Positions 18,880-27,641 of a stretch of DNA of 64,000 bases are shown piece by piece. Source of the DNA: Xanthomonas sp. DAR 80977. GTDB taxonomy: Bacteria > Pseudomonadota > Gammaproteobacteria > Xanthomonadales > Xanthomonadaceae. The position numbers were made by a program, and so were the translations under genes. Positions within the stretch are counted from its first letter, which is position 1; each line of letters opens with the position of its first letter. The notes below the pieces were generated by a model. The model did not search any database, was not told where the DNA came from, and was given only the letters and a program-made list of their open reading frames with translations. Location: contig NZ_CP162487.1 of the NCBI RefSeq assembly GCF_041240605.1, forward strand, positions 1,991,001-2,055,000. The letters are read 5' to 3'.

Positions 18880-20421
18880 ATGCAGCGTTTTCTGCGCGCC
18901 TTGTGGTCTCGCCCGGCCTCCTCGCGGTCGCGCCGCGCCGGTATGCGCATCCGGCGACCTGCGGCGCTGCTGCTGTGCCTTGCCGCGCTGGTCAGCGCCG
19001 GCACGCAGGCCGATGCGAGCGTGGCGGCGATCACGCCGACCGATCGCCTGCACGAAGCCTGGTGGGCGCAGCGCCACGCGCAGGTGCTCGCGCAGGTGCG
19101 CGCGCACCCGGACGCGCCGCTGTTGCTGATCGGCGATTCGATCACCCACAACTACGACAAGGCCAGCCCGCCGGACGAGGATTTCCAGCCGACCTGGCAG
19201 ACCTTCTACGGCAGCCGCGGCGCGCTCAACCTCGGCTTCAGCGGCGATGCCACCGAACACGTGCTGTGGCGCCTGCAGCATGGCGAAGTTGACGGCCTGC
19301 AGCCCAAGGTCGCGATGCTGCTGATCGGCACCAACAACACCGGCCACGAGCGGCACAGCGCCGCCGACACCGTGCTGGGCATCGACGCGGTGGTGGCGAC
19401 CCTGGAGCAACGCCTGCCGGCCACGCGCATCCTGCTGCTCGGCCTGCTGCCCAGCGCGGGAGCGGCGGACAAGATCGCGCGCGACGCCGAGGTCAACCGC
19501 GCCCTGGCGGTGCGCTACGGCGACAATCCGCGCGTGACCTATCTCGATGTCGGCGCGATCTTCCGCAAGGACGGCGTACTCGACCAAAGCCTGTTCTACG
19601 ACCCGCGGCTGCGCCCGCCCGGCACCGCGCTGCACCCGGACACGCGCGGCCAGCGGCGCATGGCCGAGGCGATCGAGCCGACCCTGGCGCGGCTGCTCGG
19701 CGAACCGCCGCGGCTGCCGCTGGCGGCGATGACCGCGGCCAACACCGCGCTGATCCCGGTGCCATGGCTGGAGCAGGATTCCTACGACTGGTATGCGCGC
19801 CACCATGCGGCGCTGGACGCAGCGCGCCGCCTGCAGCCGGAAGTGGTGATGATCGGCGATTCGATCACCCACTTCTGGGCCGGGCCGCCGCAGGCCACCC
19901 GGGTCAGCGGCGCGCAAGCCTGGCAGCGCACCTTCGGCACGACCCGGGTGCTGAACCTGGGTTTCGGCTGGGACCGCACCCAGAACGTGCTGTGGCGGCT
20001 GCGCCAGGGCGAAGTGGACGGCCTGGCGCCGCGCTGGGTGGTGATCAACATCGGCACCAACAACCTCACCGGCACCGCAAACGCGCGGGCGAGCACGCCG
20101 CAGGAAGCGGCCGACGGCGTGGCCGCGGTGGTCGCCGAGGTGCGCCAGCGGCTGCCGCGCAGCAGGATCGTGCTGATGGGCATCCTGCCGCGCGGCTTCG
20201 CCGCCGATGCGCCGCTGCGCGACCCGATCGCGCAGACCAACCGCCTGCTGGCCGCGCGTTTCGGCCACGATCCGGCGGTGCGCTGGCTGGACATCGGCGC
20301 GCGCTTCCTGCAGCGCGACGGCAGCCTGCCGCAGGCGCTGATGCCCGACAGCACCCATCCCAGCGAGGAGGGCTACCGGATCTGGGGCGAGGCGCTGCGC
20401 GAGATCGGCGTCGGCGGTTGA
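18880..20421 (+). CDS. Secreted tandem SGNH/GDSL hydrolase
   Basis: A 513-residue protein with an N-terminal signal (hydrophobic LLLCLAALVSAG ending near ADA, residue 46) and two homologous SGNH domains like the beta/gamma subunits of platelet-activating-factor acetylhydrolase. Domain 1 has GDSITHNYD (S87), GTNN and H252; domain 2 has GDSITHFW (S328), GTNN and the complete DSTH pair (D490, H493). In domain 1 the block-V aspartate position is T249 (TALH instead of DxxH), so that half may be weak or inactive. Such enzymes deacylate lipids or deacetylate polysaccharides in the periplasm or outside. It is not obviously in an operon. Confidence 0.85.
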   Translation: MQRFLRALWSRPASSRSRRAGMRIRRPAALLLCLAALVSAGTQADASVAAITPTDRLHEAWWAQRHAQVLAQVRAHPDAPLLLIGDSITHNYDKASPPDEDFQPTWQTFYGSRGALNLGFSGDATEHVLWRLQHGEVDGLQPKVAMLLIGTNNTGHERHSAADTVLGIDAVVATLEQRLPATRILLLGLLPSAGAADKIARDAEVNRALAVRYGDNPRVTYLDVGAIFRKDGVLDQSLFYDPRLRPPGTALHPDTRGQRRMAEAIEPTLARLLGEPPRLPLAAMTAANTALIPVPWLEQDSYDWYARHHAALDAARRLQPEVVMIGDSITHFWAGPPQATRVSGAQAWQRTFGTTRVLNLGFGWDRTQNVLWRLRQGEVDGLAPRWVVINIGTNNLTGTANARASTPQEAADGVAAVVAEVRQRLPRSRIVLMGILPRGFAADAPLRDPIAQTNRLLAARFGHDPAVRWLDIGARFLQRDGSLPQALMPDSTHPSEEGYRIWGEALREIGVGG

Positions 20422-20443
20422 GGCGCGCTGCCGTGAAGCTTCG

Positions 20444-20510
20444 GTAGGAGCGGCTTCAGCCGCGACAGGAACTTGCCGAAGGTGCCTGTCGCGGCTGAAG
20501 CCGCTCCTAC
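20444..20510. repeat. REP-like inverted repeat
   Basis: Two perfect 26-base arms beginning GTAGGAGCGGCTTCAGCCGC, separated by 15 bases. This is the widespread GTAGGAGCGGCTTCAGCCGCGA-type element. It lies between the converging hydrolase and XRE genes and can act as a hairpin for both strands. Confidence 0.9.
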
Positions 20511-20543
20511 AGGGGAGGCCCGTCGGCGCACGCCGCGGCGCGC

Positions 20544-20894
20544 TCAGCCCTTGTCCGGCTTGAGCAGTTCCAGCACCGCTTCGCGGCGCCGTGCCGGCAG
20601 GTTGCGGTAGCGGGTCAGCAGCGCCTGCTCATGGGTGTCGTGCGCCTGCAGCGCGTAATCGGCCGGGATGTCGTGCAGGCGCGGGCCGCTCTGGCCGTGG
20701 CCGCAGATCAGTTCGTCCAGCGAGCGCTTGAGCACGCTGCGCAGATTCGGCAGCAGGCGGAAGCTCGGGGTCTCGCGATTGTTCTCCCACGCCGACACCG
20801 ACGACTTGGTCACGCCCAGCGCGAAACCCAGTTGTTCCTGGGTGAGCCCGGCGGCTTTCCTGGCTTCGCGCAAACGGTCGCCGAAGCTTTTCAT
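20544..20894 (-). CDS. XRE family helix-turn-helix regulator
   Basis: A 116-residue protein whose N-terminal part is a Cro/cI-type HTH (FGDRLREARKAAGLTQEQLG, then TKSSVSAWENNRETPSFRLL). The remaining ~50 residues (HEQALLTRYRNLPARRREAVLELL) form a short helical tail. ATG 20894 (MKSFGDRL) is preferred over the 15-residue longer frame, since the HTH begins directly there. No toxin partner or phage gene adjoins it. Targets unknown. Confidence 0.82.
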   Translation of the reverse strand: MKSFGDRLREARKAAGLTQEQLGFALGVTKSSVSAWENNRETPSFRLLPNLRSVLKRSLDELICGHGQSGPRLHDIPADYALQAHDTHEQALLTRYRNLPARRREAVLELLKPDKG

Positions 20895-20964
20895 CGCGGT
20901 GGGCCTTGCGGAGACGGGGCCTACCAAGATATGGAGCATCCGTAACCTTGTCGTACAGCCATGC

Positions 20965-20994
20965 TTGACTCTAGATGTTCGGGAATTCGATACT
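20965..20994 (+). promoter_or_regulatory. Candidate sigma70 promoter
   Basis: TTGACT (20965-20970) and GATACT (20989-20994) are spaced by 18 bases in a locally AT-richer stretch. It points towards the small reading frame at 21182. The divergent XRE gene could bind here. Confidence 0.4.
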
Positions 20995-21181
20995 TTGGCG
21001 GTGCGGGCCGCGCCGACACGTGAGGGCGCGCACGCCGGACAGGGACGACCGAGGAGTGCATGGTGTTTGGCGCGTTTTCCATTGCCGTCGCAGCGACGGC
21101 GCAGTGCGGCGCGGTGGCGTGGCGCCAGGCCGCCGCCGCCGCGGCCGGCGATCGCGGCGCGGCCGCGGCACGGGGTGGGGC

Positions 21182-21379
21182 ATGGCCACCTACGAAGTGA
21201 AGCTCAGGCGCGTGGCGCAGCTGGAGCCGGCGCTGTACGTGCTGGTCCATGCCGCCAATGCGTATCTGGCCGCGCGCGCGGCCGAGCGCCACAATCCGGG
21301 CTACCGGGCGTACATGGTGGCGGTATGGGTGGACGGCGTGCGCGTGGACATCGGCGCGTTCCGGCCGCCGGATCGCTGA
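21182..21379 (+). CDS. Small hypothetical protein
   Basis: A 65-residue frame starting MATYEVKLRRVAQLEPALYV and ending VRVDIGAFRPPDR. The composition (mixed charged, aromatic and hydrophobic residues) looks coding, unlike neighbouring frames, and a candidate promoter lies ~190 bases upstream. A second short frame (21060-21200) overlaps its start. I do not recognise a family. Confidence 0.4.
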   Translation: MATYEVKLRRVAQLEPALYVLVHAANAYLAARAAERHNPGYRAYMVAVWVDGVRVDIGAFRPPDR

Positions 21380-21516
21380 GCGCGTGGCGGGCGCGCCGCT
21401 GATGCGGCGGTGCCTGTCCGAGCCTGTCGCATCGAACTGAGCATGCCATCGGCCATGAGGCGGGCGCCGCCCTCGCGCCGCGGGCTGGCGCAGGGCGCCG
21501 CGTGCGGCGCAGGCAA

Positions 21517-21540
21517 CAAAAAACCCGCCGAAGCGGGTCT
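21517..21540 (-). terminator. Terminator of the first tRNA-Leu
   Basis: On the minus strand a stem ACCCGC-TTCG-GCGGGT runs into six T. It sits ~30 bases past the tRNA 3' end. Confidence 0.85.
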
Positions 21541-21568
21541 TTTTCGATGACTGCCGACCTGTCGGTCG

Positions 21569-21653
<85 letters not shown>

Positions 21654-21667
21654 AACTCAGGCGCGGA

Positions 21668-21696
21668 ATTCTGCTGGCAGTGCCCAGTGCTGTCAA
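21668..21696 (-). promoter_or_regulatory. Promoter of tRNA-Leu copy 1
   Basis: On the minus strand TTGACA and CAGAAT are spaced by exactly 17 bases, ending 14 bases before the tRNA 5' end. The same architecture precedes the other two tRNA-Leu genes. Confidence 0.8.
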
Positions 21697-21890
21697 GCGC
21701 GCTTGTGCGCCGCGGCGCGCTCGCCATGCGCTGGCGGCGTGGCGCGCCGCAACGGTTCTGCAGTCGCTTGCGCATGCCGGGATCGCCAGGCGGCAAGGCG
21801 CCGATCGTGGCGCCGGGCCATCGCTGATTCGTCGGCGGCATCGATCATCGCCGAGGGGCGGCGCCATCGGGCGTTTCGAGGGCGTTCGTC

Positions 21891-21953
21891 GTGGGGGACT
21901 TTAGCCGCGGCACTTTTGCCGGCGACGCGCGTCGGGACTGAAGTCCCTCCCAC
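21891..21953. repeat. Diverged REP-like inverted repeat
   Basis: GTGGGGGACTTTAGCCGCGG at the left and GACTGAAGTCCCTCCCAC at the right form a degraded pair of the same family as the repeats at 20444 and 41089. The rest of 21700-22140 shows no gene I can support. Confidence 0.65.
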
Positions 21954-22142
21954 AAAAAGCCAGACACAAGGGTGGGCCGTGGCGTCCAGGGGTGGTCTCT
22001 GCTGTCGCCGTATCCGTATCGGGCGCGGCGAGAGGCAATGCCGTGCGGAGTTGCGCCGCGTTCGCAGCGCCGCCAGGCGGACGCCATGTCCAACGGCGGG
22101 CGAGCAACGGCGTCGCGCTGGCCGATGCGCCGAACGCCAGGC

Positions 22143-22170
22143 AAAAAAAATCCCGCCGAAGCGGGTTTTT
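22143..22170 (-). terminator. Terminator of the second tRNA-Leu
   Basis: On the minus strand a CCCGC-TTCG-GCGGG stem runs into eight T, ~18 bases past the tRNA 3' end. Confidence 0.85.
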
Positions 22171-22187
22171 CTTTACTGCTGTATCGA

Positions 22188-22274
22188 TGGTGCCCAGGAG
22201 AGGACTCGAACCTCCACGAAGTTGCCCCCGCTAGCACCTGAAGCTAGTGCGTCTACCAATTCCGCCACCTGGGC
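22188..22274 (-). tRNA. tRNA-Leu (CAG), copy 2
   Basis: An 87-base tRNA with encoded CCA. Anticodon stem CTAGC/GCTAG and loop TTCAGGT give anticodon CAG. It is identical to copy 3 except at the last acceptor pair, which is G-C here and A-T there. Confidence 0.96.
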
Positions 22275-22288
22275 GATACAGGCCGAGA

Positions 22289-22317
22289 ATTTTGTCGGTT
22301 GCGCGCGCCGCTGTCAA
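22289..22317 (-). promoter_or_regulatory. Promoter of tRNA-Leu copy 2
   Basis: On the minus strand TTGACA and CAAAAT are spaced by 17 bases, ending 14 bases before the tRNA. Confidence 0.8.
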
Positions 22318-22384
22318 GCGGCGCTTTCGCGTGCGTGCTCGGGCCACGCGTGCGCCGCGACGGCGGCGCACGCGTCGCGCCGGC

Positions 22385-22822
22385 TCAGGGACTGGCGGTG
22401 AAGCGCAGGCCCTGGTTGATCGCGCAGCGGTAGCCGAGCGTGGTGCCGGTCTGCTGGTAGCCGGGCAGGGCGAACACGGCCATGCTGAAGTCGATGCTGC
22501 TGTCCGGATGCACCTGGTAGCGCAGGAATTGCTGGATCGGCTTGCCGTCGCGGCCCACGGTGAAATGCTCGTCGGCGAAGGACAGGGTGCCGTCGGCGAT
22601 CACCCGGTATGCGCCGATGCGCAGGCCGCCGCGGGTCTGGGTCGGCGTGGCGCCGCCGGCACTGGGCGTGCACTGGCTCAGGTCGATGGCTACGGCGACC
22701 GAGGCGCCGGTATCCAGCGAACGTTCGATCTCGGCGAGCGAATCGAGCGGCGTGGCGGCGCCGGCAGGGTGGGCGAAGGCGAGCAGCGAGGCGGCGAGCA
22801 GCGAGGCGGGCAGGGACTTCAT
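22385..22822 (-). CDS. virK: VirK family secreted protein
   Basis: A 145-residue protein with a signal peptide (SLLAASLLAFAHPAGA, cleaved near residue 22). The mature part carries the VirK pattern: a V-V-A-x-D-L-S-x-C segment, RGGLRIGAYRVIADGTLSF, DEHFTV, FLRYQV and a C-terminal YRCAINQG. VirK proteins occur in plant-associated Xanthomonas, Ralstonia and Agrobacterium and are exported; their exact role in plant interaction is unsettled. GGAG precedes the ATG. It stands alone, its end facing tRNA-Leu copy 2, and lies between two oppositely oriented tRNA copies. Confidence 0.82.
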   Translation of the reverse strand: MKSLPASLLAASLLAFAHPAGAATPLDSLAEIERSLDTGASVAVAIDLSQCTPSAGGATPTQTRGGLRIGAYRVIADGTLSFADEHFTVGRDGKPIQQFLRYQVHPDSSIDFSMAVFALPGYQQTGTTLGYRCAINQGLRFTASP

Positions 22823-23196
22823 GGGGAACTCCTGAGCGTGGGGGAGGGGCGGATTGCCGCACGCACGCTAGCCCTTTGCGCTGCGCGATCAACCGACAAA
22901 ATCGCGTTCTCCTGGCTGCGTCACGGCGGTTGTTCGAAGCAGGTCCGGTCGGCGCCGCGCAGGCTCGCCGTCGTGTCCGGATCCGCACCAGGGATGCGGA
23001 TTTGCGCCGAATGCGCCGCGCCCGCGCCCGCGCATGCCGCTGCCGTGGCGATGTGGCCGGCCGCGCTCCGGCGCCGCGACCGCGGGTTGCAGGCGAGGCG
23101 GTCGCGGGCGAATGCCGCAGGCGCGTCGCCCTGCATTGCAGCGGCACGTCGAATGCGCGATTTGTCGTGCATTGCACACGGCATCGCACGCCGGCA
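22823..23196. other. Intergenic region upstream of virK, no gene seen
   Basis: About 370 GC-rich bases between virK and the promoter of the third tRNA-Leu. Open frames here have shadow-like composition. I see no clear promoter or repeat apart from the virK ribosome binding site. Confidence 0.5.
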
Positions 23197-23225
23197 TTGA
23201 CAAGGGGGTCCGCTGTCCGCAGAAT
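23197..23225 (+). promoter_or_regulatory. Promoter of tRNA-Leu copy 3
   Basis: TTGACA (23197-23202) and CAGAAT (23220-23225) with a 17-base spacer, ending 14 bases before the tRNA. Confidence 0.8.
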
Positions 23226-23239
23226 TCGCGGCCTCCATC

Positions 23240-23326
23240 GCCCAGATGGCGGAATTGGTAGACGCACTAGCTTCAGGTGCTAGCGGGGGCAACTTCGTGG
23301 AGGTTCGAGTCCTCTTCTGGGCACCA
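23240..23326 (+). tRNA. tRNA-Leu (CAG), copy 3
   Basis: An 87-base tRNA with encoded CCA, anticodon CAG in loop TTCAGGT. Acceptor ends are GCCCAGA/TCTGGGC, a compensated change relative to copy 2. Confidence 0.96.
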
Positions 23327-23336
23327 CATGCAAGAC

Positions 23337-23391
23337 GCGGGAGCGCCAAGCTCCCGCAACGACCGGCCCGCTGACGCGGGCCTCGTCGTTT
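23337..23391 (+). terminator. Tandem hairpin terminator of tRNA-Leu copy 3
   Basis: Hairpin GCGGGAG/CTCCCGC (23337-23357) is followed by GGCCCGC/GCGGGCC (23365-23382) and a T-rich tail. The second is the likelier terminator. Confidence 0.65.
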
Positions 23392-23463
23392 CTGGAGGCC
23401 GCTCGCGGCCCGTCGCGGCCGCCGGTTCGCCTGCGTTGCCGGCCCAGCGAGTACCATGGGCGG

Positions 23464-25926
23464 ATGACCAATCGAAAAGCCAAGTCCGGCAAGCCCGGCA
23501 AGTCTGCGTCCCACGACACGCCCGCCAGCAAGGCCGGCACCCCGGCGGCTCCGCCGCCGCCGAAGAAATCCAAGCTGCCGTCGTGGATGCCCAGCCTGCC
23601 CAGCTTCCTGCGGCGCAGCCCCAAGCCGCCGCTGCAACCGCTGCATCCGCCCGAACCCAAGTCCGCGCCGTCGCGCAAGCCGCCGGCCGCGGTCGCCGAC
23701 CCGTTCGCCGCCCGCGAGGCCGAGCGCTATGCCGAGCCGATCGCCAGCCGCGAGGCGATCCTGCAACTGCTCGACCGCTGCGACGGCCCGCAGACCCTGG
23801 AAGAGCTGGCCGGGCAACTCGGCCTGACCGAACCCTCGCGCATGGAGGCGTTGAGCAAGCGCCTGGGCGCGATGCTGCGCGAGGCGCAGCTGGTGCAGAA
23901 CCGCCGCGGCGGCTACGCGCCGGTGCAGCAGACCAACCTGATCCCCGGCGTGGTGATCGCCAATCCCGACGGCTTCGGCTTCCTGCGTCCGGACGAGGGC
24001 GGCGACGACCTGTTCCTGCCGCCCTACGAAATGCGCAAGGTGCTGCATGGCGACCGCGCCCTGGCCAACGTCACCGGCATCGACCGCCGCGGCCGCCGCG
24101 AAGGCAGCATCGCGCGCGTGCTCGAGCGCGGCCTGAGCCGGCTGATCGGCCGCTTCAGCATGGAAGGCGGCATCGCCTACGTGGTGCCGGACGACAAGCG
24201 CATCCAGCGCAACGTGCAGATCCCGCCGGATGCGGCGGGCGAGGCGCGCGACGGCCAGCTGGTGGTGTGCGAACTCACCTCGACCCCGGACGGGCGGCGC
24301 CCGCCGATCGGCAAGATCATCGCGGTGCTCGGCGACAAGCTGACCCCGTCGCTGGTGGTGGAGACCGCGATCCACGGCCGCGAACTGCCCTACGAATTCC
24401 CGCAGGCGGTGCTCGACGAAGCCGCGGCGGTGCCGCTGACGGTGGAGCCGGCGGCGATCAAGGGCCGCGTGGACCTGCGGCAGACGCCGTTGGTGACCAT
24501 CGACGGCGCCGACGCCAAGGACTTCGACGACGCGGTGTTCTGCGAACCGAACGCGGAGGGCTTCCGCCTGGTGGTGGCGATCGCCGACGTGTCGCATTAC
24601 GTGCGTCCGGGCACGCCGCTGGACGTGGAAGCGATCCGCCGCGCCACCTCGGTGTATTTCCCCGGCTTCGTGGTGCCGATGCTGCCGGAGACGCTGTCCA
24701 ACGGCATCTGCTCGCTCAACCCCAAGGTCGACCGCATGTGCTTCGTCTGCGACATGCAGATCGACCGCCAGGGCGAGGTGACCGGCGCGCGCTTCTACGA
24801 GGCGGTGATGAACTCGCATGCGCGGCTCACCTACGAGCAGGTGTGGCAGGCGGTGGGCGAGAAGGACGAACAGGTGCGCAAGGACGTGGCCACGGTGCTG
24901 CCGCACATCGAGCGCCTGTACCAGCTGTACCACGTGCTGGCCAAGGCGCGTGCGCGCCGCGGCGCGATCGAGTTCGAGACCTCGGAAGTGCGCTTCGTGC
25001 TCGACAACACCGGCGAGGTGACCCAGGCCGGCATGCTGGTGCGCAACGATGCGCACAAGCTGATCGAGGAATGCATGATCGCCGCCAACGTGGCCGCGGC
25101 GCGGCACCTGCTGGAGGCGCGCATCCCGGCGCCGTACCGCGTGCACGAGCGGCCGCCGGAGTCCAAGTACGCCGACCTGCTGGAGTTCCTGAAGGAATTC
25201 AAGTTGAGCCTGCCGCCGTGGAACAAGGTGGTGCCGGGCGACTACACCAAGCTGCTGAAGAAGGTGCGCGAGCGCCCCGACGCGGCCTTGCTGGAGTCGG
25301 TGCTGCTGCGCAGCCAGAGCATGGCGGTGTACTCGCCGGACAACGCCGGCCACTTCGGCCTGGCGCTGGAGGCGTACGCGCACTTCACCTCGCCGATCCG
25401 CCGCTATCCGGACCTGCTGGTGCACCGCGCGATCAAGTACGCGCTGACCCGCGGCGCGCCGGACAAGTACCTGTACTCGCCGCGCGAGATGGCGGCGCTG
25501 GCGCTGCAGTGCTCCGAGCGCGAGCGCCGTGCCGACGAGGCCGAGCGCGAGGTCGACGAGCGCTACCGCGCGGCATGGATGGAGAAGCACGTCGGCGGCC
25601 AGTTCGACGGCGTGGTCAGCGGCGTCACCAGCTTCGGCCTGTTCGTGGAGCTGGACCAGTCCAAGGTCAACGGCCTGATCCACGTGACCCAGTTGCCGCA
25701 GGACTATTACCAGTTCGACGCGGTGCGCAAGACCCTGTCCGGCGAGCGCCGCGGCATGCAGTTCCGGCTCGGCGACCGGGTCCGCATCCTGGTGCTGAAG
25801 GCGAGCATGGAAGAGCGCAAGATCGATTTCCGCCTGGTGGTGGAAGGCGAGCCGATGACCGACATGCCGCCGCCGCCGGAACGTGGGCAGCAGCAGCCGG
25901 CCAAGCGCAAGAAAAAGAAGTACTGA
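23464..25926 (+). CDS. rnr: Ribonuclease R
   Basis: An 820-residue RNB-family 3'-5' exoribonuclease that degrades structured RNA and takes part in rRNA and tRNA quality control. A winged-helix/OB region is followed by the RNB catalytic domain with the metal-binding aspartates in DGADAKDFDDAVF (about residues 346-358), then a C-terminal S1 domain (GVVSGVTSFGLFVEL) and a lysine-rich tail (AKRKKKKY). The first ~88 residues are a Pro/Lys/Ser-rich extension before the usual YAEPIASREAIL start of the fold. It follows the tRNA-Leu terminator. Confidence 0.96.
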   Translation: MTNRKAKSGKPGKSASHDTPASKAGTPAAPPPPKKSKLPSWMPSLPSFLRRSPKPPLQPLHPPEPKSAPSRKPPAAVADPFAAREAERYAEPIASREAILQLLDRCDGPQTLEELAGQLGLTEPSRMEALSKRLGAMLREAQLVQNRRGGYAPVQQTNLIPGVVIANPDGFGFLRPDEGGDDLFLPPYEMRKVLHGDRALANVTGIDRRGRREGSIARVLERGLSRLIGRFSMEGGIAYVVPDDKRIQRNVQIPPDAAGEARDGQLVVCELTSTPDGRRPPIGKIIAVLGDKLTPSLVVETAIHGRELPYEFPQAVLDEAAAVPLTVEPAAIKGRVDLRQTPLVTIDGADAKDFDDAVFCEPNAEGFRLVVAIADVSHYVRPGTPLDVEAIRRATSVYFPGFVVPMLPETLSNGICSLNPKVDRMCFVCDMQIDRQGEVTGARFYEAVMNSHARLTYEQVWQAVGEKDEQVRKDVATVLPHIERLYQLYHVLAKARARRGAIEFETSEVRFVLDNTGEVTQAGMLVRNDAHKLIEECMIAANVAAARHLLEARIPAPYRVHERPPESKYADLLEFLKEFKLSLPPWNKVVPGDYTKLLKKVRERPDAALLESVLLRSQSMAVYSPDNAGHFGLALEAYAHFTSPIRRYPDLLVHRAIKYALTRGAPDKYLYSPREMAALALQCSERERRADEAEREVDERYRAAWMEKHVGGQFDGVVSGVTSFGLFVELDQSKVNGLIHVTQLPQDYYQFDAVRKTLSGERRGMQFRLGDRVRILVLKASMEERKIDFRLVVEGEPMTDMPPPPERGQQQPAKRKKKKY

Positions 25927-26029
25927 CGGCGCGGCGTCGCGGCGGGCCGCTCGGCGCCCGCCGCGATCGCGCAAGCGGCGCGCGGCGGGCACACCGTTCG
26001 CGCGATGTGGTTCATGGTTGCGAACAGCA

Positions 26030-26707
26030 ATGCATCTGAATCTACTCGTCCTGCAGGAAAGCGACGCGGCCGTTCTCCCGGAGGGTATGGGTATTCGTCG
26101 GTTGAGCCATCACATCACGCAGATGTTCATGGCGCTGCTGCCGACGGTGGAGATCAACGGCTCCAGCAAGATCGTGGTGTCACTGGGCCCGCGCGGCGAA
26201 GAGGATGCGTTCGATAACGTGTTGGGTGTGACCCATGTGTTTGTCGAAGACTTTGATTTCGAACATTTTTTGTCGCTGGGCCGGCCGGGCCAGGACATCA
26301 GGCTATTGGAAGCACTGCGTGGCGCGCTGCTTGCAACTGCCACAAGCCGTGGCGGCAACGACGTGCTCGTCAAGCTCGTGGACTCCACCGCTGACGCGAT
26401 CTTGAATGCCGGTTTGCAACTGCTGGTTCCGATCGGAAGGCTTGCAAAACGCAGTAAGGACGGCAAGCGGAACGTCACTGTGTTCAAGCTGTTGAACTCC
26501 GACGTTGGCGAAGCCTGGTATTGCGAAGTCGCGCGCCAAGGAAGCGCAAAGGTCGAACGGATCTGGATGCACGAAGTGCCGGGATTCATCGACAGGCGCG
26601 AGCTGTTTAAATCTGCGGAACTCGGCGAAGGGACGTATCGGGTCAAGAGCCGCTTGGGCAAGGTGGCATTCGAAACGCAGCTCCACGATCGCGGCGGCGC
26701 AGAATAG
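26030..26707 (+). CDS. Unrecognised orphan protein
   Basis: A 225-residue protein that I cannot assign. It begins MHLNLLVLQESDAAVLPEGM, contains KIVVSLGPRGEEDAFDNVLG and a lysine/arginine-rich centre (RLAKRSKDGKRNVTVFKLL), and has no signal peptide or membrane segment. Its GC content and codon choice (many GAC/GAT, TTG, TCG mixtures, runs such as CATTTTTTG) are clearly less GC-biased than rnr upstream, which suggests later arrival. It lies alone between rnr and the GFA gene. The composition is convincingly protein-like. Confidence 0.65.
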   Translation: MHLNLLVLQESDAAVLPEGMGIRRLSHHITQMFMALLPTVEINGSSKIVVSLGPRGEEDAFDNVLGVTHVFVEDFDFEHFLSLGRPGQDIRLLEALRGALLATATSRGGNDVLVKLVDSTADAILNAGLQLLVPIGRLAKRSKDGKRNVTVFKLLNSDVGEAWYCEVARQGSAKVERIWMHEVPGFIDRRELFKSAELGEGTYRVKSRLGKVAFETQLHDRGGAE

Positions 26708-26770
26708 GTCGCCCTGCGGCGAGGAGACTTGTCCTGAGCAAGGTGCGCGCAGCCCACTGCCCCTATCGCG

Positions 26771-26787
26771 GTGTTCTGGTAAAACAC
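26771..26787. promoter_or_regulatory. Small dyad upstream of the GFA gene
   Basis: GTGTT and AACAC flank a 7-base centre 43 bases before the GFA start codon. It may be an operator or chance. Confidence 0.25.
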
Positions 26788-26829
26788 GCTGGGCCGAACG
26801 GCTGCCAGGACCGCAACCAGGGAGCATGC

Positions 26830-27300
26830 ATGAATCACGACCAGTACAGCGGCGGTTGCCAGTGCGGTGCGGTGCGCTTCCGGGTGCGCGGCCGGCTCGA
26901 CGACGCCTCGATCTGCCATTGCCGGATGTGCCAGAAGGCATTCGGTGCCTATTACGCGCCGTTGGTGTCCACGCGCGGTGCGGAACTGCTGTGGACGCGT
27001 GGCGCGCCGAAGCATTTCCACTCCTCCAATCTGGTGCGGCGCGGCTTTTGCGCCGACTGCGGCACGCCGCTGACCTACGAAGCGCCGGACGGCATCGCGG
27101 TGGCCGCCGGTGCGTTCGACGACCCGGCGGCGCTGCCGCCGCGGATCCAGTACGGGCTGGAAGGCAAGCTGCCGTTCGTGGATGGCCTGCACCGGTTGCC
27201 GTCGATCTGCACCGAGGCCGATCTGGACGCGGCGCCGTTCCTGGCGCAGGTGGTGTCGCACCAGCATCCGGACCACGACACCGAGCGTTGGCCGGGCTGA
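26830..27300 (+). CDS. GFA-family zinc-binding protein
   Basis: A 156-residue member of the glutathione-dependent formaldehyde-activating/CENP-V family. It shows the metal-binding cysteines in GGCQCGAVRF, CHCRMCQKAF and CADCGTPL, and the typical YGLEGKLPFVD ending region. GGGAGC lies just upstream of the ATG. Most members have no proven substrate, so a formaldehyde role should not be assumed. Confidence 0.88.
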   Translation: MNHDQYSGGCQCGAVRFRVRGRLDDASICHCRMCQKAFGAYYAPLVSTRGAELLWTRGAPKHFHSSNLVRRGFCADCGTPLTYEAPDGIAVAAGAFDDPAALPPRIQYGLEGKLPFVDGLHRLPSICTEADLDAAPFLAQVVSHQHPDHDTERWPG

Positions 27301-27641
27301 GCGTGCCGTCGCAGGAGCGCGGACGCCGGTCCAGGGCCTGCCCGCCGCGGTTTCCGCCGAAGACATGGGTGGCACGGGGCAGTGCCGCCGCGTAGGGGTT
27401 CGGGCGTGCCGCGGTGTCGTCGCGGTCGCGGCAGGCGGCTTCCGGGCGTGCCGGGCAAGCGGGAGTCCCGTGCGCGCCCGGCTGCCCGTCGCCGCGGCGC
27501 GGCTGCTGTGCCGTCGGGTCCTGTCGCCCTGCTGCGCAGGGCGCAGATGCCCGGTCGGCGCGGTCATGCGCCGCAGGCGATGTGACGTGGGCGCCGGCAA
27601 CGCCTACCATTCCCGCTTTCCTTCCTCGCAGTCCCCGCCTC
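27301..27641. other. GC-rich intergenic stretch, nothing identified
   Basis: About 340 bases between the GFA gene and rlmB. Open frames on both strands have arginine/alanine-rich shadow composition. No repeat, RNA or clear promoter was seen. Confidence 0.5.

Noticed and set aside
21060..21200. 46-residue Ala-rich frame overlapping the small gene at 21182
   Set aside because: Low-complexity alanine/glycine/arginine sequence; the overlapping frame at 21182 looks more protein-like.
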